From Chlorops oryzae (Eukaryota > Arthropoda > Insecta > Diptera > Chloropidae), in contig CM035808.1 of NCBI GenBank assembly GCA_020466095.1, forward strand, positions 41,387,555-41,451,554: DNA of 64,000 nucleotides, read 5' to 3'. Under the pieces are notes generated by a model, which had not been told where the DNA came from, ran no database searches, and saw nothing but the letters and a program-made list of their open reading frames with translations. Positions 1 to 11,700 of this stretch are shown one piece after another. Each line of letters opens with the position of its first letter. Positions within the stretch are counted from its first letter, which is position 1. The position numbers and the translations under genes are program-made.

Positions 1-1369
1 CTTTCATACCAATTTGTTTCTACTTCTTTTACCATCTCAATCAGTTTTCTATTACTACTTATTACCTATGCTTTTACTATTAGTTGATCGCTTTTTCGAG
101 ATTGCCTTTGACTCTTGTATGGAGAATATAACGAATAATTTGACATCGTGTTAGAATAAGATATATTTTATAAGCTAGTTAATTAAGATGTACACAGAGA
201 AAAAAATCAACCAGAAAACTGGTTAAATCAAAAGGAAAAACATACAAAACGGCTTCAACAAGGAATATTTTTAATTTTAACAATTTTTTCTTGTTTAAAA
301 AATAAATAATTATTCCTTTTGAATCAACCATAATTTCAGGTTGAATTGAAATGATAATTTTCAAAAATGGATTTAAATTTAAATTGTTGAACCAACCACG
401 GACATAGTTGAAATGACAAGACAATTTTATAAAAAAATTCCAAAAAATACCTATACAAGAAGAAAGTGTGTCAAAAAAAATTTAATTAACGTTCAAAGCA
501 AATGGCCATAGAGCCCTCTGCTGAACATGACCACAAAAAATAGCCATCGGATGGACTTCATCCGATTTCGTCACTCCGTTTTGGTGACTGCTTTCGCAAT
601 GCTTAAAAAGTTCTAAGATGAATACATATCTTATATGTCTTATTTTATAAAACAAATGAGAATTATACCGAACAAAAAAAAATGTAATTAAACATATTTC
701 CTTTCAATTCAACCAAAAATGTTGTTGACTCAACCATTTTTCTTTTGAAATTTTTGTTCTGCTCGAAAATCAAAAGGACTGTGAATAACAATGCGCCCTT
801 TTAAAAAAATCATGGTTACGTTCGCTCAGTGTACTACAAAAGATCTGGTCTTAATAATTGTGCGAATAAATTAAATTGAATTGAATTGTAAGCTGAAAAT
901 CTCATTTTATGCCAGATCAAACATGTAGTTTAAATGTGAGGATTGTATAAGAATTTTGAAGATTGGTTGGGTTTTTCGAGCAGCGATCTTTCATAGATAA
1001 ATGAAGAAATTTTGAATTTAGAGGTGTAACTCCCAAGTATTTTTACTGGCTAGGACTTTCGAATTTAGGATTCTAAGAACAGAATTCAATCTTAATTGAA
1101 AAACTGCTAAGATTTGGAAATCCAAAAGCGATTTAGAGTGATGCTAAAAAAAAATTTTCCTTTCTTCATTACTAGTCCTACTACATTATTCAATTTAATT
1201 AAGCTCAGCAGAAACAAAACCAATTTTTCCAGTTAAAGTTCGCATAATCTTAAAATAAAATTTGTCTCATTTATACAGAAATAAATGGACGGCCATTGTA
1301 AGCTACAGATTGCTCTTTTTAGAATTTCATCACATAAAAAAAGTTCAAGTTCATTTTTAAATCCCATTT
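1..1369. other. intergenic, no gene seen
   Basis: AT-rich sequence. All open frames here are short and show no recognisable domain or codon pattern. I see no RNA gene and no clear transposon end. Confidence 0.6.
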
Positions 1370-1812
1370 TTTCGATGGTTAGCCCGCAAAAAAGGTATAG
1401 CATATGTACTACGATTTTAAAGTCAATCGACTGCAGATTTGGAAAAAAATTAGAAAAGCATTTGCTAATAGGACTTTTTTCATACCAAAATGGCTCCCAA
1501 AGTAAAAAAAATTTTAAAGTTTTTCATAAGGTTTGACTTTGACCGTTTATTTTTGCCTCAATGTCTCAAGTATTTGCCATCAATTTAATTTTGCCAAAAA
1601 GCTCATACAATGGACTTTCACACCTTATTACAGTTTTTTTTTTTTTTCTACGATAAACCATTATCGTGGGAGCATTTTTTTTTCTCTACTTCCTGCTTTA
1701 AAGTTTCTTAGGCCCTATAACTCCTCAGGCTTACATTTTTTGTTCATTTTGGCCTCCCCTACCATCTCTATAAACAAAAATCACTTCCACACGGGACACC
1801 CTGTATATCATA
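1370..1812 (-). repeat. dispersed repeat with ACAGGGTGTCCC end
   Basis: Read on the minus strand this segment starts ACAGGGTGTCCCGTG and matches the segment at 38318-38715 over most of its length, including shared stretches such as GAGGAGTTATAGGGCC and TGGGAGCCATTTTGGTATG. The two copies lie in opposite orientation. Related ends (ACACCCTGTAT) recur near 8730 and 23650. The family is unassigned. The two small open frames inside it are not supported as genes. Confidence 0.7.
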
Positions 1813-2119
1813 TTTTCTTGATTTTTTATTGATGTGTTGTTTTTTTGTTCTATTATTGTTTTTTTTTTTTTTATTTAAAAGTCCATTAGAAAGGGAAATT
1901 TTCTTACTTCAAATGCAGAGGTTCTTCTTCGGTAGTTTTTCCAATTCTCCCACAACGCACCAAACACGAGAACTGCTAAATTGAAACTAAATTTTTTAGC
2001 AACGAAAAAGTCAATCGACCTATTACAATAGCTTTCAAGTACTTTGAAACGAAACGAATCGTGTTAGTTTCATTTTGCAAATTTACATCAATTACATTGT
2101 TCAAAGTGTAGTTCATCAA

Positions 2120-2359
2120 CCCTTTCGTGCCCACTGGGACAATACGTCCCACTCAGTTAAAACTTGATTTTTTCTATTAGGACATACATATGTGTCCCAG
2201 CTAAAACTGTTATTGGGATTATATATCCCAGTATAACGGAAGGACATTCGAAACTTTTGAGTATGCTGAACATGTTTTTTTTTTTGCTCCTTTATCCATT
2301 TGTGCAATCAGTTAAAAAAAAATGCCTGTGTTCCGAGAACAAACTCCGGCGCGAAAGGG
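2120..2359. mobile_element. piggyBac-like MITE
   Basis: The left end reads CCCTTTCGTGCCC and the right end, reversed, reads CCCTTTCGCGCCGG. That CCCTTT start is typical of piggyBac-type ends. The flanks are TCAA and TTAT, which could be decayed copies of the TTAA target but do not prove it. Inside are small hairpins built from GGGACA and TGTCCC or TGGGAT and ATCCCA. It has no coding capacity and lies downstream of FAR1. Confidence 0.5.
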
Positions 2360-2389
2360 TTATGTGAAAAACAAAACGTTTTTGTAATA

Positions 2390-2516
2390 ACACAGGCCTG
2401 CAAAATTGGAATTGGATTTTCCCCTTTTGAAAATTTTCAATTTTTCGGCACACAAAAATCACAAAAATAGAGCCACCACTGCAATTTAATAAGGGGTTTT
2501 CGATACAGGCCTGTGT
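2390..2516. repeat. short inverted-repeat element
   Basis: An 11-bp perfect inverted repeat (ACACAGGCCTG at 2390-2400, CAGGCCTGTGT at 2506-2516) bounds 127 bp of non-coding DNA. It looks like a small MITE in the 3' flank of FAR1. No target duplication could be fixed. Confidence 0.45.
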
Positions 2517-2736
2517 AATCTAAAAACATTTATAGGATTCATGACGTCACAGACAATTGTCATTAATTTTTTTCAAAGCTATTTAAGAAACAAAAATGTT
2601 AAAAAGAAACATATATGAGGGAATATAATAACCCAAAATAATGTTAAAAAAAATAATGGCGAAAAAGAAACTCGGATTTTGTCGAAGCGGCTGGCAGCAT
2701 CACCATTTTAAATGTTTCTATTTTAAAACATATTTC

Positions 2737-5700
2737 TCAGTACAATCGTGAATAGAAAAATCGTACAACGATCCTGAAAATAAAATAGACAATTGATAAT
2801 TCTAGTAATAAATTTAGTATTTCGTATATGCGCATGCGTATGCGTGCACCAGGCGAGCTCTCTTTGTTTTCTTTCAGAAGGAATTGCTTAGCACCTCGTA
2901 TGCCATCGTACAGAAAGCTTTCGTAGTTCAGAGTTGTAAATTGCATGAAACAAAATTTGCGACTAAAAGCGAAATGAAAATTATGAAAAACCAGAACAGA
3001 AAAAAATCGAAATCAAAATATTTCCTTCAACTCACAATTCCTGGTTTGGCACCAATGTATCCAAATAAAAGAAATTATCATTCTTGAAAAACCACGAAGT
3101 CGTCATGAAGTAATGTAACGCTGTGCTCGCATGAAAAATTCGACGCTGCAGCTTAAGTAACCTAAGAGAAAATGATGAAGAATAATTGGAAAAAAATTTA
3201 ATTATTTTAATTATTCGTTTATAATTACATTGGCTTCCTCTTCGATAGACGTAAGGCCATATCGACCAGTAATGCCATCATAATATGCCATACGAGAAAC
3301 TGCCAAGAACAAGGTGAGTTATCGTCAAAGTTTCTAGGAGTGATTAAAAGAGCAACCAACCCTTATGAAATTCCAGACTCTGCAGCGGGTTATGCTGCCT
3401 CCAGGCACCCAAAGTGTCTTGTCAATTGGATTCTTTCTTACAATAATTTTCCCCATTTCGATGATCTCACCCAAGCTAAGTGGGCAGAGTGTTGCCGTCG
3501 CACAATTAATAACATCGAGCTCTTTAGTCCTTGATTCATCGCTGTTGGCGGGGGACGAAAGGAAAAATAGAGGTAAAGAAGAATTTTCAGTTATAATATT
3601 TTCACCTTCTCGCTTCTAAATGCCCTTTTTTGAATGCTGCTATTATCAAGGCCCGTACAACAATGTCAACTGGAACAAAATCCGATATGATGTCAGGATC
3701 AGCGTGATTCGTACGCATTATACCCAGACCACACGCCACTAACATCCCAACAGGACCATTAAAGTTGTCAACCCATCCCGGCAGGGGCTCAGCAATGGAG
3801 GAAATTACTTAAGAGGACAGTTTTAATTTCGTAAAAAATTAACCTCAAAGAATGTTCGAGGGAAATTAGTTCTTACCAATGGATGGTCGAAGTATTACCA
3901 CTGGAAGCTTATGTCTATAATCGTTGATGATTTGCTCGGCTAAGCTCTTCGTAAAGGTGTAGGTATTCGGCTGAAATTGACTGTACCTGAAATAGTTCGA
4001 ATTATATCTGTAGACATACATAAGTGAGAAATGAGTTAATGGTTTTGAAGCTATAAGGAAACTAGGGAGCTGATGTGTGCCCAATCCATTTTCATAAATC
4101 ATGTTTCTGTACGACAATATTTGCATTTACTTTTTAGCTTATGGGCAATTCCACGAGAAATAGTCCCACCGGTCCCACTCAAAAATTTCCCTAGTAAAAA
4201 CTACGTTATTCGACGTAGAAATAGCTCCAATTGCAAGATATCGTATAAACAACGATATCTGCGTCTTTGATTTTAACGACGGGTCGATGTAGAATCAACG
4301 AGTGGTCGACGAAGAATCAACGTAAAATCAACGATGCGTTTTTTTTAAGACGTAGATCCAACGACATTTATCATAAAGTCGTTGATTTTTTCGTAGAAAA
4401 TTCAACGACGTGCTATCGTAGAATCATTTTTTCCAGTGTATTTTTAAAGTCTTTCAAAAACTAGAATGTTTGTAAATCACGTCCTTTTTTTAATTAAAAT
4501 GAGCTTAATATGACTTCCAGACTGTCAACTTAAAATCTGAATTTAGCTTCTTAAGTTGAATTTAGAAAATACCCTTTCAGACTGAAAATTCTGAGTTTAC
4601 GAGCTCACACCCCTGTTCGAACTTAAATTAGATGTTTGCTTTGATTGATCGAAAAGATAACGTATTATAGTGGATAGGCCTCCGCCTTGGAACTCGAAAG
4701 GCTGAGGTTCGAATCCGGGCGCAGACAAGATTAATTGGGGAGAAATATATTTTTATTTATTTTTATTATTAAAACAAACGAAAATTCATTTCACCTCTAA
4801 AGATTTGAAAAAGAGCAAACAGGTAATTTCATCGTTATCAAAGGTATGAAATGTAAGGGTTCAGCAACGAATCTAAATCATGATTTATTTCTGAGTTTAA
4901 ATACTAAATAGTTAAACTCATATTAAAGTCTATTAGGTACTATTGTTTAACGCAATAGTTGGAAACCAGGTGGGACAGTATTAATGGAATTGCCCCTATG
5001 TACTAATTTTGACGTTCATCAAAATCTCCAGATTTCAGAAAATTTTAGAACAAAATTTACATTTGAAATGCATGCGATTTCAATTTTGTTCTGGAATCCC
5101 AAGATTTCGTTGTAGGTACGTCTGGAAAGCATATAAGTGTGAATAAATCGAAAGTTTACAGCTTATAAAGCGCTTAATATCATTACGATTTGTTATCATT
5201 ATAAGTTATTTAGCAGATTATAACTAATTAACTATGTGGATTATATTAATGCAGCAGACTCTAATCCATATAGTTAATGCACTAAGTTAATTTTATATGA
5301 GGTACTCTATTTGTATGCCCGTTAAATCGGAAGTCTCCTGTATACGTAGAATCCCCTCTCACGCGAACATATTTTTCGGTATCTTCAATATCATACCATA
5401 TCCGTAAAAATAAGTTTTTACGCCTGGGTTGGGCATATGACTCTCTGTCAAAAAGAAACGATTTTTTTTTTTTCTTTACTCGAATCTCTGGATGTAAGAA
5501 AAATATCTTGAAAGTTCTAAATAAACATTACAAATGAAACCTTCAATAAATAATTGAAAAATTTGTCGCCACATAATTTTAACGGACGATAGCAATACTG
5601 TAAATAGAATTGCTGAGATCCCACTATTTGCGCAAATGACACAATCTGCGCCGATTGTTATCGGGCCAGAGACTCACATTATCGCCTGTTGGGGCTCACA

Positions 5701-8700
5701 TTATCGTCGCATATTCTCAATAAGATATCGGGGAACAATAAAATTGGGACAAAATTCGTTCAAGACGATCACACTTGTCAGCATCATAGTCCAAAAATTG
5801 CAATCACACTACCGCCACATACATTGTTTGCGACAAAAATCGGCGTGTTGCGCCGATAGTGAGATCCCGGCTTAAATCATTAAAATTTTATAGCAGAAAT
5901 TTTTTGTCTGTGCCTCAAAGAGCTTGTGCAACGAAACGTGAGTCTCCCATGTATAGAATGGGGTGTTTGTGAGGAACGGGGTAATATGTTAAAAAAAAAA
6001 AAAAAAAACGTTATAGTAAAGTAAAGGCCTATTTCCAGTTGCGAGAGGGCGAGCCACAATTTCCATACAAGCAATCATGAGGCGAAATCTGCGATAGGTT
6101 TCACTGTATATGGGTCGTCCAGTTATTTGAACACAAAGAGCACATTTCCGAAATTTTTTTCATATTTAAATATTTTAAGAGCTTTAAAAGTAGAACGGGT
6201 TCGCATTGTAGAGGGCCGACTGTATTTTATAATGTAGATTTGCAGCACTAGGCTCAGTGGTGTAGCGAGAAATTTCGGGGCCCGGGGCCCGATGGGGGCA
6301 GAAATCGTGCCGCTCAATGCATGCACAATGCAGGAAATGCCGCCCCCTCCAACCGGCCTCAATAAAATTACCTTCATAAAAATTTAAATATAATCTGGCG
6401 CCCGCGGTGGCTTCCCAAGTAGCAAAATAGGGCGCTTTGACCAGCAGTAAGTTGCATCGACCTATTTTGGTTGAAATTACCCTATTTCTGACTTTTTTTT
6501 CCGGCCCTTAATGAGACCTAACTTTAAAGTCCGTTTAGAAGGTCCAAATTACCTTTATTTGACCAACATATATTACTATATATGTCACTCTCATAGATTT
6601 TGCGCGCGACATTTCGCGCCAGTAAGAAAGAGATGGTACTCGGCAGGCAAAAAAAGAGCGAGAGAGAAATACTTTTGGTGAGTACCCAAGTGAAAAATAC
6701 TAATTTTGGTGGGTACCTAATACCGTGGTGGGTACCCAAGACCGTGGTGAAATGAGCCAAAATGGAAACGGCTCCTGAGTGACATATAATAGATATTATA
6801 TATGTTGACCAATTTTATGACTTCAAAAGTTGACTAATTGTAATGCATGCTGCGACTTCAAAGACGCGCGGACTTGATTTTGGGACTTCATAGTCGATTT
6901 AACTTTGAAGTCGAAATAGGTCACATAACAAAAAATTTTATGACATAACAAAAAATATTTACTTTCTGGTCGGTTTTACGTCAAAATGCCCTAATAGGTC
7001 GAAAAGATTTTAAAATGCTCTACTAGCATGTCCTCACTATAGCCCAATTTAAGTAATTTCAGCGTTTTCGTAATTTCGCTTGAAATTAAGAGAAGTTGCG
7101 TCATTTCACCATACTGAATTCTGTCAAATGAAATAACCTTATAGCATGTCCTCACTATAGCCCAAATTATTCAGATAATTAATCAGATTTTTCGTAATTT
7201 CGCTTGAAATTACACAGAATTTGCGTTCATTTACCATACTTGAATCTGATCAAATGAAATTACCTTACTATCGTCATTTCATCCGAAATTAATTCATAGA
7301 AATTAATATAAAACCGCATGCAAGCCATGTATATTTGTAGTAGATTTTGCTTGAATCCTCTGTAAATGCATCCCTGGAACTTTGAATGAAATTTCGTTCA
7401 TTTGAAATCTTGTAAACGGAAAGCAAATGAAATTACGATTACCGAAATTATGACTATGTGGACGGGTTTGAGGTTGAAATTACGAAAACACCGAAATTAC
7501 TTAATTTGGGCTATAGTGAGGACATGCTATAATAATAGGTTTACCTATTAGTTCTTAAATAGGTAATAAATGCCATAATTGGGCTATTTCAAGTGGAAAA
7601 GCGCTAATAGGGATCTTAAGGTCAGAAATTTTTGTGACATTAAAGTCGCAAATACCTAATTTGGCAATATCAAAGTCGATGTTACCTATTTGGTCAGAAA
7701 AATAAGTAATTTGGACTTTGCGGTCGCATTTTACGCTTCTCCATCTTTGTTCGCATAACAGCTGCTTTAGAGCTATCTTTTTGTATGGAAAAATATATTT
7801 ATTTAATAAAATTTTATTTTATCTTTCTTAATTGGAAAGGCCCATGAAAAAATAAGAGGTAGAAGGAACGATTTTACCATAAATTTTGACTGGCATATGT
7901 GTTTCGCTCTTTGCAATCGAGAAATGTGTTTGCATAAGGCTAGGCGCCGACTACTCAATTTTCAGTTGGCCAATTTTATGTTGGATGTTTGTGGCACACA
8001 GAACTATATGAGAGCGCGCCGACATTCCAATTTTTAGTTGACCCAATAAAAAATTTGTGTTTTGCCACAAATTTTAAATTGGCCAAGTGTGTTGTGTTCT
8101 GGGATGGCATGTAAAAATTTTGATACGTTTTTTACACGTAATTTACGTATAAAACTTTACGTAAATTACATGAAAAAAATTTAGTTTTTTACATCAATTT
8201 TGTAAAAAATGTAAAAAATGGACGCAAGGCCTTGATCATTTTCTTGAAATACTTTGATTCAACGAGATAGCAAACGGTATGTTGCATCCATAAAAAATTC
8301 CGCTAATATTATATCAAGATTGTCACTTTCGGAAGGCTTCACCAGATCTAAGACCCGTTTCAGTTTTGCTTGTTTTGGTGTAGATGTTGGTACTGGTGTT
8401 GTAGATCTGACTTCCGACGTTGGACTATGTACTGGCGTAGCCTATGGATTTGAATTTAATTTATTAAAGTCAATTTGAAAAACAGACAAAACTCTCTTAG
8501 TGGTACCGTTTACGAGCTGTAGCACTTCAAAAAAGTTTATTTTTGTATGAAATTTTTGCGTTTAAAAAAATTGTTTGTTTAAAATGAAAGTATACCTAAA
8601 ATACAAAAATCAATTTGTTTTTAAGTGCTACAGCTCCTAAACGGTACCACTAAGAGAGTTTTGTCTGCAAACAAAAAATGTTTCTCTTGACTCGACCTAT

Positions 8701-11700
8701 CGATGGTTTGATTTTTTACAAAAGTTTTAGGGACACCCTGTATATATTTAAAATTTCCTCACCTCTCGCGAATCTCATGTAAAACTTGAACTCGATTTGG
8801 GTCTTACGTTCGATCGGGATTTCAATCCTGAATCATCGATGTCGTCAAAAAATGATTGTTTCTGAATGTCAGTAGGAGAATCTTTATCAACGTCAATTTT
8901 ATCATCAGTTTTATCATTTAGAAGTTCGATTTGATTTGCAGCGATATTTGACGTGAATACATTAACAAATCAGCAGTTGTAAATAAAAAGAGTTGTATGG
9001 GCCAAAATTCTTTTTAATGCCTTCACTTCTGTCTCTGTCAACGAAAATCAGTGTTCGTAAAAGAGCAAATCAAATAAATAACAAATAAATTTTACCTAAA
9101 AATTTATGAATAACGAAATAAAATACTCTAGTCCAATTGGAAAAAATCGAATATTACCAAACTTCCATCTTGTTTACTCGCAAATTACAGTAACATTGTT
9201 GTCTTGTTTGGCAAGACAAGACAAGATAAGACAACAATGTTACCGTAATTTGCGAAGGAAAAAAATTAAGTTTTGTTAATCATTGATTTTTTTCAATTCG
9301 ACTAGAGTATTTTATTTCGTTATTCATACATTTTTTGTTAAAATTAATTTTTTATTAATATGGTTTGCTCCTTCAGAAAAACTGATTTTCATTGACAGGG
9401 ACAGAAGTGAAGGTATTAAAAAGAATTTTGGCCCGTATACCTATTTAGTTATTTTTAAGTTTCATACATTTATTACATTTCTTACGTAAATTATGTAAAT
9501 TTTACGTTTTTTACGTAAATTACATATTTTTATCAAAAACGTGTAATTATGCCATCCCAGGTTGTGTTACATACGTTCTTATGGGGCGCGGCACACTACT
9601 CAATTTTTAGTTGGTAGTGTTCTATAGCCACATGGTACCGAGTAGCTAACAAATTATTATGTAGTTAATTAATAATAAATTAATTGAATTGAAAGTACAC
9701 AATTTAAAATTGTATAGTCGGCGCGCAAGAGCACTTTTCCAACTAAAAAATGGCCAACTAAAAATTGAGTAGTCGGCGCCTAGCCTAAAGTCTTTTATTT
9801 ATTTGCATTTCATGTAATTGACGACATTTCATTGAAAATGCTTTATTCATTTCAAGACAAGTTCATGGGAATGAGAACGAAATAATTATTTCGATTACAA
9901 TCGATACATACATATGTCGCTCACTCTCTTTTCACTTTTCATTCACTTTTTCTCTTCCCACTTCATTTTACTCATAAGTCCAATAACGTCGCAAATTGGT
10001 CATTTAGACGTCGTACGGACTTCTTTTTGACTAATATTTGGTAAAACGGACTCCTTTTCGCCGTGACTTTGAAGTCGCAATGCCCTATTGTGCCCTTTTA
10101 TTACCGCTAAGCGACTTCCATTTTATTCCCCTCTTACGTCGCAGCGACGTCGCACGGACGTAATTTTGCCCTATTTAGGTTAGGTCTAGAAAATATTGGG
10201 ACCTAAAATAGGTAAGAATTTACCAATTTTCGACCTATTTTGCTACTTGGGATTCCCCCTCCTTCCCCCCTCACTACGCTACTGGCTAGACTTACTTAAG
10301 ATTCAGCGTATTTAGAATTTCCGCATCATAAGTTTCGGCCAGTTTTATTGTTGTCCGCCAATCTGCATAGGGTGGATAGATCTAAAAAAAAAATGTTCAT
10401 TAAATCCTCAAAAACACTCCACAATTCAACATTTTACCTTTTCCTCGATGACGTGCTTGTCTGGGTTGCAGTATGTTGTTGAGACGTGCATGAAAACCTT
10501 CAGAGCCGGAAGTTTCTCTGCGAATTTGATCATCTCATGTGTGCCGCGTGTATTGAGTAAAATGGCGTCGCGTAGCTCATCGTCAAATCTGTTTTTTTTT
10601 TTTTTTTTTCAAAGAATTTAAATTCATTCATTTATATCGCAATCATTCAAAATTTGGATGTTTTAATTAATGGCAAAATGGAATAACAGTTTAGGTGGCC
10701 CACAGCATAAAGTTTGTTGCCAACACATAGAACCCTTCTCAAAGAGCACCGTAAATTAGTAAAACCATTTGGTAAAACCGGGACTGCCCCACTCAATCAG
10801 CTTGTTCCTCATTGTCACCCAGGCGCGGATACAAAGGGGAGAAATTGGGACTTTTCCCCCCCCAAGAGAAAGACCAAAGCTAAAAATAAACGCAAACCTA
10901 AGAAATTCACTTTCAACAAGCAACGCACTTGCGAAAACTATCATAGATTCGATTTACACTCAGTAATTTTTCTCGGCAATTCTTGACTTACTTGGCCAGA
11001 ACGGCGGGAGGAAGGGACATTATTTCTCTTCCTTTAAGCATATGTCATATTTATGGTAGAGCTGAAGGAACTATCGATAGCCTATCGATAGTGTCTTTAG
11101 TTTTAAATGCAATAAAATAAATAGTAAAAAATATTAAAAATGAAATCCAAGTTTAGTTCGACATTTACTTTGATCGAGCTTTTTTAGCTCATCTTTTTTT
11201 TAGCTCATCTCTGCAGTGATGCCAGATCAGCAGATTTTCTGCTAGATCTAGCAGATTTTGAAATTGGGCAGCTGAGAAAAATTCGTTATTGCGGATAGCT
11301 GAAAATCAAGCGGAATTTTACTGTTTATCAGCAGCTTTTTAGCTGATTTTTAGGCTTTTGCAAATAGATGAACAAATTTTATGTTCCATTGGTAATCAAA
11401 GAACCACATTTTGAGATCTTTCCCCTACGAGACACGAAAAAGCGTTTGAGATTAGCCAGAGAAAAATGCTTGATCTGGAAATACTGGTCAACTGCTTGCT
11501 TATATATGGCAGTAACGGATTGTTTTGAAGCGTTGGGGGATTTGTGAATATTTAGTAAACGAGCTAAAACTGATAATAAAATTGTGATATTATCATAAAA
11601 TAAATATTAAAATAAAAAAGTAACCCACGGTTTCACCAAGCTATTTAAATAAAATTAAATTAAAATTACCTTTTATTTATATGCGATTAGAAAGTTCGTT

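Larger units (their letters stand above)
6413..10252. mobile_element. 3.8-kb TIR element, family unknown
   Basis: Perfect 19-bp inverted ends, TCCCAAGTAGCAAAATAGG at 6413-6431 and its complement at 10234-10252. Near both ends the DNA is crowded with short motifs, CCTATTT/AAATAGG and GACTTCAAAG/CTTTGAAGTCG, that look like transposase-binding subterminal repeats. It carries at least three further insertions (7026-7527, 7938-9785, 8483-8667). No transposase remnant was recognised. The target duplication is unclear, so I leave the superfamily open. Confidence 0.65.
6255..10284. mobile_element. hAT-like MITE split by a later insertion
   Basis: Ends CAGTGGTGTAGCGAG and CTCACTACGCTACTG. The flanking octamers ACTAGGCT and GCTAGACT agree at 6 of 8 positions, as expected of an old 8-bp hAT target duplication. 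An unbroken relative of about 168 bp lies at 52112-52279 in the opposite orientation. Here the same sequence is interrupted at 6413 by a 3.8-kb element. The right-hand duplication starts 3 bp from the FAR1 exon 3 splice donor. Confidence 0.7.

Noticed and set aside
4668..4740. tRNA gene
   Set aside because: The B-box is perfect, but the T-stem and acceptor stem do not pair; more likely a tRNA-derived repeat.
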